A model generated the notes under the pieces. It made no database searches. It had not been told where the DNA came from and saw only the letters and a list, made by a program, of their open reading frames with translations. A stretch of 64,000 nt of DNA. Source: Bradysia coprophila (lineage: Eukaryota; Arthropoda; Insecta; Diptera; Sciaridae). Positions 1 through 10,107 of the stretch are shown here, in pieces. The first letter of the stretch is position 1. Every line of letters begins with the position of its first letter. Where the stretch lies: positions 27,224-91,223 of the forward strand of contig NW_023503353.1 in the NCBI RefSeq assembly GCF_014529535.1, given 5' to 3'. The position numbers and the translations under genes were made by a program.

Positions 1-4
1 CGGG

Positions 5-640
5 TTGAATAATAGAAGAGATGCTGGAGCGGTCGATTTACATTATCGAACGGTTGCTGGAGCGACCGGCTTAAATAATCGATCGGATAGTGCAGCGGTC
101 GGGTTAAATAATCGAAGGGATGCTGAAGCGGTCGATTTACATTATCGATCGGTTGCTGGAGCGACCGGCTTAAATAATGGATCGAATGGTGGTGACGTAA
201 AGGTGGATTTATCGCATGTCTCATCAACTGACAGCAACCGGATATGTCAGCAACTGTATAAATCTACTAGCTGCGTGACATGTAAAGAGAATTTCGAGTT
301 AGCAGATCGGAATGCGACACTACGAAGCATCGAAAAGCTCGTCATCAGTTTGAACAAGACAATTGCAGGTATCTGTTATCAAGAGTCGATTCAGTCTAAG
401 CTTCTTGATAGTGTTAAAGACGCAAAAGTTCATGTCGTTGGGTGTTCGGAACATATCGATGTTCTTGAGAGAAAAATCAAAAATATCGCAGTCGATCACA
501 TTATTCTTTGTTTTTGTAACCACATCAACAAAATATTGTCTGGAAAAATAAAAGAATTACCCGTTGAACCCAGCTACATGGAGCGGCTGGCCTTTGAACA
601 CCGAGCTAAGAAAAGAGGCATCGGCAAATTTTTCAGATAA
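5..640 (+). CDS. Unrecognised repetitive protein, probably the 3' part of a gene cut by the window edge
   Basis: I do not recognise this protein. Its first 65 residues are a tandem repeat of about 33 residues (99 bp), built from shorter pieces such as LNNR-D-AVDLHYR and VAGATGLNN. The rest (about residues 70-211) is non-repetitive. It has a CVTC cysteine pair, a probably helical middle (LRSIEKLVISLNKTIAG) and a basic tail ending GIGKFFR before a TAA stop. The first ATG lies only 4 bases into the window and the repeat seems to run in from the left, so the true start is probably outside. There is no visible partner gene nearby. It could be a real terminal exon or a fragment. Confidence 0.4.
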   Translation: MNNRRDAGAVDLHYRTVAGATGLNNRSDSAAVGLNNRRDAEAVDLHYRSVAGATGLNNGSNGGDVKVDLSHVSSTDSNRICQQLYKSTSCVTCKENFELADRNATLRSIEKLVISLNKTIAGICYQESIQSKLLDSVKDAKVHVVGCSEHIDVLERKIKNIAVDHIILCFCNHINKILSGKIKELPVEPSYMERLAFEHRAKKRGIGKFFR

Positions 641-2750
641 ATTTATTGAACAATAATTGTACTCAAAATTTTATATACAAAAAAACTCCGATTTTACGTA
701 ATTAATTCTAACATGAACGAATGAAATGATAACAAAATTTGTATTAACAAAATTGAAAAGACCTATGAGGTTGTATTAAGATTTTTGATATCGAAATTGT
801 GTAAATATAAACAAACACTGCACTCAATTGAACATAAAATATGATTTTGGGTTATTATTTGAACGACTTGCAGCAAATAAACTATCGAAATCGCTCTACG
901 AACAACTTTTCCAGACTGTGGCAGTTGCAAAAATAAACGGTAAGTACTGCAAGCGGTGCTCTTTGATAGCAAAACAACAAAAGGTTGATTTGTTTAGAGC
1001 TAATAAATTCTCAGAATCGACCAATATTTACGATATATTTGTCACACTCACTCCACAACCGTTTCCAGGATGTAAACATCCACTTTAGAACTAAAGTTTT
1101 CCCACAATTTTGCTAGGATTTGACCATCCGATTTGTTGTTTACGTTGAGTTACCAAATATATGTTGACGAATGGTTGATCTATGTATAGAAAAACAGGTT
1201 GCAGTCAAAATAATTATCAGGCTATGCTCGGGCGGTTTCAAGTATACCGATGCTACAACAATTCGCAAGCTTCACGAAAATGAAAAATATGCATTTGGTC
1301 TTTGCCTGAAAGTCGGCGATCATTTGAACGGTTATACTGATTAAAGTGTGTTAAATTGTTGACCGCTGGTTTCCTGATTTGTTTTTAAACTACCGCAAGC
1401 ATTACTGTGAAGTAATTTTGTTACTGCATCTCAGTTTTGATAGTCAATAATATCACAAATATTATTCGGACACAGCCAATTTGTTTTATCAATAATAATA
1501 ATTCCGAGTTTACCAACAGAAAAAAATATTGTTGACAGATCTGACAGCGTCATTTTTTTGTATTCCGAATAGCAGCCAACTTCAAGTGAAATATTCCTTC
1601 GAAAAATGAGATCCACGATTGAAGAAAGAGCCGTCACGGCTCGACTAGGAACAAAAAAAAGCCGCTCGGCTCGCTCATTAATGAGGCCAGTCACTCGGTT
1701 AGTCAAAATTCAACTAGATCCAATACAAATGAACTGAAACTGCGAACAACAAACTGAAAAAAAAACAAAGCCTTCAACTACTTACATTGGGAAAAAATCG
1801 TTGAAATAGCACAGAATACACAAATTTATTAATCAATGGCGTCGCGTCGTTTGTAAGAGGAGGTTTCTGGAAAATACAGCCGTTCACTAAGCACGACGAA
1901 AACAAACTGAACGAGAACGGGTCTACCTCTTTTTATTCTGTCCATGCAGCCGGCTCAGTGCTGGATGCGTTGACTTGACCTTATCATAAAATTGAATTGG
2001 TTTTTAAACGTTCGTAGTCATCTGTTTTTGACAACGACGACACGATTAAGTGATGAGCTCTGGTATTCTCGTATACACAGTGAAAAGACGTATTTGTTCA
2101 TTTTGTTACGATGTGCTTACTGTCTCTAAAAGTTTAACAATAATCAGGCTTAAATTGAAATAAGGGAACGACTGAAGCCCGGGTCGAACCTGGCATGTTA
2201 CCTGGAAAACCTGGTCAGGTCAAGTTTTTTTTACCTCTAAAGTTTGGGTCAGTGGGTTTGTCGAAGTTTGATTTATACAAAGAACTCTCCATCTATCCTC
2301 GCAGTTAGACGCATAGCACAAATTGAGTCTATATTGTTCTCGTAATTATTTGCTAATGTAAGATCAAATTACCAAAAGCTCATCGGTTGTTGTGGTGGTT
2401 CCTCGCTGTCGATAATATTGCTTGAGAAAAAAAAACAACAACAATGACCGATCTGAACTTGATCTCTGTATACAATAATTGACCGAAAGGTCAAAGTAGT
2501 GATAATATTTCCCCCTTTTGTTCCAACAAAAAATGATTTATTTATGCACAACATTGGTTGTTTGCTGTTGCATTCAAAGCGCTTCAATTGTATAATGAAA
2601 TTAAATGAAGACCACCGTGTCCGTTGCTGCTCATCTTTTCACTTTACTAACAAAATTTTAAAGTATAATTTATCATCGCCCGTGAAACACTAATCCTGTC
2701 AAACACATAATCGCGTGAAACACATCTCGTCAAACATCTTACATCGTCCA
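641..2750. other. Non-coding stretch, no gene recognised
   Basis: This is AT-rich DNA with only short chance open frames. An 86-residue frame at 828-1088 has no recognisable motif or upstream splice context and I do not call it. A small self-complementary stretch near 1625-1675 (GAGCCGTCACGGCTC) could form a short hairpin. Confidence 0.5.
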
Positions 2751-2968
2751 AATGTCAAAATCCAAGATGGCCGCCATTCTCTTGGGAACACCAAAAAAAT
2801 ATTCTACCAACCATCCTCTATCACTGACACTTTACCCGAACTCTCTACATGCCCAAATACCGAAAATTTCGTCGAAATGTCAAAATCCAAGGTGGCCGCC
2901 ATTTTCTTGGGAACACCATAAAAATATTCTACCAACCATTCTTTATCACTGACACTTTACCCGAACTT
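2751..2968. repeat. Tandem duplication of a ~126-bp unit
   Basis: Two adjacent copies of the same segment are seen, at 2751-2876 and 2877-2968 (the second incomplete). Each begins with TGTCAAAATCCAAG, continues with a GGCCGCCATT core and later includes ATTCTACCAACCAT and CACTGACACTTTACCCGAAC. They differ at a few positions, so the duplication is not brand new. Overlapping open frames here are by-products of the repeat. Confidence 0.8.
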
Positions 2969-2973
2969 TACCA

Positions 2974-3241
2974 TCTGTCTCAACATGTCAGTAAGGAACT
3001 TACGATCAATTGTCATAGCTGTAAATGTCAAATTCATCTGCCGTGCTATGGAGTAGATAACAACAGGACCGAAGCACCTCATGACCTCATGCTTGAACGT
3101 TTCGTTCCAAAGTTTACCGCTTTAATTGAAAGTGCAGTTTCGATACTAAAATATAGTATGAGCAAGTGGACGTCGTTGCTACACCCTCGGAAAAGCGAAA
3201 TTGAAAATGTTGCCGATTCGGGAGCTGTTATGAAAATTTAG
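2974..3241 (+). pseudogene. Possible zinc-finger (half-PHD-like) protein fragment
   Basis: The open frame following the tandem repeat contains CHSCKCQIHLPCYGV, which resembles the second half of a PHD-type zinc finger (C-x2-C...H-x2-C). It is followed by about 65 residues without a recognised motif, ending at a TAG near 3241. No first half of the finger, no start and no splice partner could be found, and the frame runs out of the repeat on its left. It may be a decayed exon or a chance frame. Confidence 0.25.
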
Positions 3242-3970
3242 ACTTAGTATTTTTGCTTTCCGTTGCAAGTCGATTTTAATTCTTAAATCGGTGATAAAAA
3301 TGTAAGCATCTCAGAACTGTATCAGTCAGTGTAATTTAATAAAATGAAGCAAAATCTTATCAGTCAAGGGGTCTGACCCACCCAAGTAGTACATTTAGAT
3401 ACACGACCTTTGTCTGAATCAAATTGTACGGTGAAGAGATTTATTCTCGGCCTCAACAATTTCAATTGGCTGACAAGCGAAAACAAGTTAAATTTCGCAT
3501 CTGATGCTCAACCGAAATTGTTTCCGATAGTTAATCGCACAAAAACTGCGAAATATAAATAAGTGACGCTGGTTGCGTCCATCAAACTTCCAAAACATCT
3601 GCTATGAATTTTGGTGATGTATATAGTACAAATAACAGTCAATAACAGTTACAATCGAAATTTGAAACAAAAAAGTGTAGAAAACATGCACAAAGATCAT
3701 ACAAAGCTTCAGCAGATAAACTAAATACATATACGATTTGCGACATGTCTTCGACAAGGACAACAAACTTTCACAACGTTTTTTTTTTACTTTATACGTA
3801 CATTAAGTGTTTAAAAATGGACGAATGGGTTGGGAGAAGGACGAAGACGAGCACAAAGGTAATCGAAAAGAAATGGACTGGTAGTAGGAACGTGGCAATA
3901 ACCATTGCTATCCATATTACATTCTTTCTATTGCGTTCAATGCAAGATACATTAGCTATCCACATTACAT

Positions 3971-4031
3971 TTAAGGCCAGTTCATGGTCGCATATATCGC
4001 AAAAATGTATGCGAGTATGAACTGGCCTTAA
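3971..4031. repeat. Hairpin palindrome
   Basis: TTAAGGCCAGTTCAT at the left is matched by its exact reverse complement ATGAACTGGCCTTAA at the right, with inner partial pairing (TCGCAT / ATGCGA) and a short loop. It looks like a small foldback element. Nothing else is seen between 3242 and 4970. Confidence 0.7.
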
Positions 4032-4970
4032 GTGAACGCACTCAATCAAACAAGTGAGAAAGAGACAAATACAGTTCAAGAAGTAAAGTGTGAAAGAGAC
4101 GGAAGACTCACACGCTGCATGGAAATTGCCGGGAATGTGAGCATCAAATTTAAATGCTACCCATTTATGATTATAAAGACGCCGAAAAGTAAATTTGATT
4201 TATCATTCTATAAAAAATTGCAGTGAAAAGTTACGAATATACCTCTGTCTTGCAGCTCACATTCAAACACTTTCAGCTATACAACAATTTAATGAAACAA
4301 ACAGTTACGGGCAAATTTTTCATTAAATCTCATTTTCAGTAATACTTACGTCAATTACGGGGTATACAAACGAAAATTTATCGCCTCTGGCACTTTGTTA
4401 CAACTCGACTCGATGTGGATATGTTTCGAGCAGGGGCAACTTTCACATGAAATTAGCTATGAAACTTATGAAAGGAAAAAGGTATAGGAGATAAACTTGG
4501 CAATGTCAACAACATGCAATTTAATTCCAAATCCTGACAAATTAATGCCATCAATCTAGGTTTAAATGGCAAGGAGACGAGATATATACCGTTCTGTTTT
4601 TGGTTTGGCTATTGGAATTGACATGACATTACAAAATGAATGGTAATGTTTAATACATTCCGTTTTGTGTCAAGTGATCGGCATGTATAATTACAGTAAG
4701 TTTTTGTGACTCGAATTGCAGAAGTAGAAAAGAGAATCAAGTGGAGAACGAATAACATTAATTGGGGACGCCAGCTCTCGGGCAAAAACAGTAATATTCC
4801 AACATAAACGAAAACGTACACGGTAATGTTCCTGTCAAAAAACTTCGACCATTGTGAATCGTTCGAATTATGCGTTCGATATTTGAGTGTGTTCAAAATT
4901 TTGGTGGTAATATTTATGATAAATTGAGCCGGGGTTGTGGATGTGAGTTTTTGAAGGGTAAGACTTAGTA

Positions 4971-5394
4971 CTGGTACATTTTCTCATAGATTTGATGGAT
5001 TACATTGAATTTTACTGGAATTTAGTTCGACAATTAAAAAAAAAGAAACTGTTCAGATAAGTTGTTGTCGCAGCAATCTTTATTTTAGAAGATTTTCAAA
5101 AGTTCCAATATAAAAAAGAAGTGATGAAGGCTGAAGCAGAGAATAAGAAAGAAGAGCTTCAAATTTCTCGTCTCAAAACTGAGGCAGAAGAGCGAAAACA
5201 AATGCTCGCATTACTGTCGAAACTTATCAACAAAGAAAATTGATTTTACACGTGTATTGAAAATTTTGAAACTCTTCTAAAATAAAGATTGCTGCGAGAA
5301 CAAATTATCTGAACAGTTTCTTTTTTTTTAATTGTCGAACTAAATTCCAGTAAAATTCAATGTAATCCATCAAATCTATGAGAAAATGTACCAG
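4971..5394. mobile_element. Inverted-repeat (MITE-like) element with an internal coding relic
   Basis: Arms of about 135 bp are inverted copies of each other: 4971-5105 begins CTGGTACATTTTCTCATAG and 5257-5394 ends CTATGAGAAAATGTACCAG. Between and partly within the arms, an AG acceptor at 5087-5088 is followed by an open frame to a TGA at 5241-5243. It encodes a charged, probably coiled-coil tail (KAEAENKKEELQISRLKTE), as expected for the last exon of a DNA transposon or MADF/Myb-like protein. This suggests a deletion derivative of an autonomous element. No clear target-site duplication was found. Confidence 0.65.
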
Positions 5395-5409
5395 TTCAGC
5401 GGAGCAGAG

Positions 5410-5431
5410 TTCTCTCTCTCTCTCTCTCTCT
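5410..5431. repeat. (CT)n microsatellite
   Basis: About ten CT dinucleotides in a row, immediately downstream of the inverted-repeat element. The stretch from 5432 to 6472 holds nothing else I can support. Confidence 0.9.
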
Positions 5432-6472
5432 TTGAATTTTGATTCCGATTCATTGAACAAAAAATGAATTTAAAGGTAGGTCGTCGAAGTTAAAAGTTGT
5501 CCCCAAATCGTCAGTCACCTTTCACATCAACGGGGCTAATGATACAAATTCGGACTAATTTTTTTTTTCCACTTTCACATCCAACGCTCTCTTTATCTAT
5601 TTCCCTATAAAGACTACCGCTTCGGCCCGCTAGTTTTCACAACAGTATATAGCCTCCTTGAGGAGAAGCGGAAGGAAAAAGGGTATAAGACCAATTGAAA
5701 CTTACTTGTCGTTTACTTTACATTTCACTTTCCAGAGTATAGTGCGATCTACGCTTAATAACCGTTTATACAACCAACGAACACATCAATTTACAGTCCC
5801 AGAAAATAAACTTTCGACATATTTGAAGATGCTAATTCTACTTAACCCAAAATCCATATAGATTCCACAATTTTAAAATTACTTTATAAAGTGGCCACGA
5901 TTACGGCGCTGCAGTCTTGCCTTTAAAACATAATTAGGGCGGCTACGCGTGAATACGATTTTGATTCAATATTTTCGATTTTTGTTTTACATATTTGTTA
6001 ACATTAAGGCTAATTTTCAGTAAACATAACCCAATTTTATTTATCAAAATAGCCAACAGAAAATTAATGTATTTTTTAACGCACGCCAACTTGATAAAAA
6101 AAAATCACGTCGGAATGACCAACACAAAAGTACAATGAATTTGAGCGCCAATATTTTGATTTTCTAGGTAAAGCGTGATGTGTTGTGTATACGAAATTCC
6201 GCAATTGTTTTCATACAGCAAATGAAAATATCTATGCATAAGTTGTCACATGAAACTATTAATCAAACGATAATTCATGAATCATGAAATGTTTACTCCC
6301 TGTCAATATTATTTCAACGTTCAATCTTATGGTTCTCAAAAAGAAATATCATATCCAGGTGGTATGTACCTGCAATTCAACTGAGAAGACCACAATTTTG
6401 CCGGAAACTTTTTATAAAGAAAAATACTTTGTGCTCTCAAGTATATGTTCAAAACCTTCTTTATTCGCATAA

Positions 6473-6566
6473 AATTCAGAGTTAAAACATAAAAATTTCG
6501 TTCGATATACAATTCAGAGTTAAAACCTTAAAATTTCGTGCGACATAAAAATCAGAGTTAAAACGT
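6473..6566. repeat. Three-copy ~39-bp tandem repeat
   Basis: AATTCAGAGTTAAAAC or a one-base variant recurs near 6473, 6512 and 6550, each followed by TTTCG(T)GCGA-like sequence. It lies just beyond the 3' end of the Mutator/YqaJ gene on the opposite strand and may belong to its 3' UTR or to an old element border. Confidence 0.7.
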
Positions 6567-6613
6567 TACCAGAAGTTATTAAAAGTGAAATTTAAAGTAA
6601 TAAAAAAATGGAG

Positions 6614-9456
6614 TTATCGGTTGGCTCTAACAATTTTTGGAAGAAATCGATTCTCAAAAAAAGTAATAATTTCTGGCTCAATTTCCTTCGTCCAAAATGC
6701 GTCATCCTTTTCGATTCTTTCCGTTTTGATGTTCTTCGATGTCCAAACTACAAACATCGCGTATTTACGTTGGGTTATGTGTAGCATACCCTGAATCTGA
6801 TAGAAAAACTGATTCTTTTTGTTGAAACCAAGAATTTCTTTTTGAAATGGTGGATTGACAGTTACAGTGGAGGTGGATTGTTCTTCGACTGGTATTAGTT
6901 TCTCTTTTAGTTTCTTTTGTGGTTTTGTTGGCAGTTCTTCAACGTTTTTGTTTAACTTTCTTGGTTTCCTGGTGACTGTCCAAAATTTTATGCAGCCGTT
7001 AAGAACACCTTCTTCTACAGATACGTTTTCGGCCGCCAAGGGACAACTGACCACAACGATGCCATCCATACCGATCAGACCATCCGGAGATGCTGTCATA
7101 TATTCAAACTTTTCATCAATGAATATGCCACACTGATCAATTTTCACACCCATTTGAACTTCTAAACTTTGTAATGCTTCTTTACGGTGAATTTGATCAT
7201 GTCTCACTTGTGCCAAAATATCGAAACGTTTGTCCATCAAAATGTTCTGTACGATTTCTTTGTATCCGTTGTCAGACCGGGCGTTGGCAATTCTTCCGAA
7301 CATCGCTGCATTTACTGTGTAAGAATGAATTTGCATTCCCAAATCACAATCCGACTGACCAATAGTATTTCTTTCCATGTTGACACGGTCTTTATGCCAC
7401 GTCTTAAGGTCAGCCAGATACATTGCCTTTCGCCATTTAACCGTTTCGTCATCTAAATCTCCTTGATGACACGTATCGGTACCATAAGATTCATCTGGTG
7501 AATAGGCGGATTTATTATAACGATGAGTAACAGTTCGGTTTAGGTTCAATCCAATTCGTCTAGTCTCCAACTTATGAATCCACTTTCCCATTAGACGAGA
7601 CTCAGTTAATTGTTTTTTGTAGCTCAGTACTGTAGAGCCCAAACGATGAGTGTTAAAATCGATAACACTAGCGTCTACGCGTCCTTCCCAGCTACCGGCA
7701 GCTGACAAGAAAAGTCGTTTGCAAGCTGTGTGTTTGTTCACTACCGAATTGAATTGTTCGACCAGGTTGGTGTTTTGGTTGTGTAGAAGACTTTTCGCAT
7801 TATCGGTTAGTCTCGTCAATGCTGTGCTAATTTCCTTCAGTTGCCCTGACTTTCGCATTTCGGGAATTTCGTTCTTGTCATCTTGATGTTTTTTCTTATC
7901 GCAGAAGTACGAGTCACAGGATTCATGATTGCCGAATACATGATGAGGTATATACTGAAAGTTTTCTCGAAGTTTTCCAACCTTTTCATGAAATGGTAAG
8001 CTTGTTTCAGCCCAATGCTTACGTGCACATTGAAATCCGAGGATAATCTCTTTTGCTTTTGCGGATGATAAATTTTTTACTTTGAAAAGTCGACTCCGTC
8101 CACAGCGATACAAATGTATAACGCATTCTCGTTTGTCAACTTTTAGTGGTGGATTCATATAAATCATTGCGTCTGTAATCGCACTGAAAGTTTTCGAGTC
8201 TCCATCAGCTATGAGGTTGTTGTATCTGACACCATACGTTTTTTCGCTTTCTTGGAAAGCTTCTAGTAAAAGCTCTGATTCCATTCCTATGATTGAATTA
8301 TTGCAGAGCTTAGGATTGAAAGTTAATTTTACATTTTGAATTGATTACCAGTAGGGGGGCCGTGAAAGTTGGTGTTACAAACATGATCTGACTCGATACC
8401 ACGAAACTTATTATTGGCGCATTTCTTGCAGTACTTATTTTTCACCCGGTTCCAAATAACTTTTTTCGATTCATAACCAACCAGAGTCGCTGTACCAGAT
8501 TTTGAGCTAAAATTCGCTCCATAACTACGTTTCGACCAACAGCCATCTGTAATAACCGTCAACAATGGAAAATTGGCTTCGCTCGCATCAATGTTGTCTT
8601 TCATGGCCGCAATCACTTTTTCTTCATCGATTGCTTTTTCCATTTCCTTTTTGGCACACTCCTTCAAGTCTTTCTGAAGCATTTTTTGGTATTTGTCATA
8701 GGTTGATGAGGACATGAAAGGCACCTCCAAATTAGCTAGAAATTCTTCTGATTGGTAACAACCAACTCCCACTGCATATGACGCCAGCGCAAGTGCATAA
8801 TTTATATCCAAAGAATCACTTGATTCTTCTGCTGTTGCTATCGTTTTAGTTATTCCACAACAGGAGCATCGAAAATGGAAAATGCTTCGCAGTCCTTGTC
8901 TCGTTTCCTTGATTATTTCCATGTTCGAAAAGTTACAAATTGATGTTCCATGGTCATTCAGATCTTTAATTTGAGCGAACAATAGAGCAATATTGACAAT
9001 ACGACGACCTTCCACACATTCGGATTTATTAATTGCGATAGTATGTGCTTCATGCTCATTATTTTCCTGTAAATCCATTTCTGTTTCAGGCTCCTCTTCA
9101 ACCTGATGGTCATTATCTTCTGTTTCACCTGTATTTTTAGTTATACGTGAAAAGATGCACTTTCTGTAAGAAATCTCAGAATTACCACATTTATCGCCGT
9201 CCATCAGTTGAAAATCAAATAAATCATCTCCACGCACAACCTTATAAGAATTATTGCAGTAATTGTGTTCTGCAAATGGATTTGGAATGCAAAATTTTTG
9301 CAATGCTTGGTTTTTTTGTATGATTCTGTTTGGATGAAAGATTTCCTTAGGAGGAGAAGAGATTATAATCAAAGTCTTTACATACCGTCTTAATGTCATA
9401 TTTTTCGTTGATCTTTTCCTGGACCCTCTAGTAACTTTATTTGACTTGTTTCCCAT
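6614..9456 (-). CDS. Mutator-like transposase domain fused to YqaJ nuclease-like domain
   Basis: Two exons join cleanly: 9456-8349 and 8286-6614, with a 62-nt GT-AG intron 8348-8287 splitting a Gly codon (PPTG|MESE). The protein has 926 residues. Residues 1-100 are basic; about 130-470 match the Mutator-like transposase domain (VITDGCWSKRSYG, a CKKC-HVC cysteine cluster, FHGPPTGMES, LIADGDSKTF). About 700-900 match a YqaJ (lambda-exonuclease-like) domain through ASPDGLIG and VVVSCP. In active YqaJ domains the last motif reads E-x-K-CP; here E and K are V and S, and the preceding acidic residue also seems lost, so nuclease activity is doubtful. The frame is intact over 2.8 kb, suggesting a recent element or a domesticated gene. 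No terminal inverted repeats were identified. Confidence 0.8.
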
Positions 9457-9999
9457 TTTTTATTTTTTTTACGAAACAAAATTCGAAAAAAATGTGTGGA
9501 ATTAGGTTATAAATGCAAATTTTGTAAGATAGACAATAGATGCGATACATTCAGTTAGCTACACAATCGATCATGTAACAGTGGAGGGGATACATATCTG
9601 TACGCATCAATTACATACACACTGGACATGATATAGAGGTCATAAAATCAAATCGACATAAATAATCGTTCCATGTAAGTAATTTGCATTTACAAAACAA
9701 TTTTGCGTGCATTTTGTCTTTACCAAAATTTGTGATAACTTATCGATCTCTGTACCTCATCAAGTTAAAAAAAATAATATATTTTCATGCATCCTGGTAT
9801 TAGAGTTGTGGATCAGTAGCACTAATTTTATTAGCTACAAAGACGAGCACAATTGCTGCAATTTTAAAATCTGGCGTTTCTATTTATTAGGCAGAAATCT
9901 ATAAACGAATCTATAAATCAAAACGTTAGACTCAGCCTGTACATTACATAAACGGTTGTTCTGTGCAAGAGCATTATTTATGCAACGTTCGTTAGCTGT
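9457..9999. other. Upstream region of the Mutator/YqaJ gene
   Basis: AT-rich DNA with no coding signal. It would contain the promoter of the minus-strand gene, but I can point to no specific element. Confidence 0.4.
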
Positions 10000-10107
10000 T
10001 GCAAAACTTTTACAATGCTTGGTTTTTTTGTATGATTCGAAAATTTTACAATTAGTTCATCATTGACTTTATAATAACTTTATTTGACTTGTTTCCCATT
10101 TTTTTTA
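10000..10107 (-). pseudogene. Broken duplicate of the 5' end of the Mutator/YqaJ gene
   Basis: Two blocks repeat the start of the gene at 9288-9461. Block 10000-10039 matches 9288-9327 (shared CAATGCTTGGTTTTTTTGTA) and block 10076-10107 matches 9433-9461 (shared CTTTATTTGACTTGTTTCCC, the start codon region encoding MGNKSNK). About 100 bp between them is missing or replaced, so the copy cannot be coding. Confidence 0.75.

Noticed and set aside
828-1088. 86-residue open frame with a few cysteines
   Set aside because: No recognised motif, no splice context, and length expected by chance in this region.
2160-2235. Possible tRNA or tRNA-derived SINE (GGGTCGAACCTGG resembles a B box)
   Set aside because: No A box or cloverleaf could be drawn around it.
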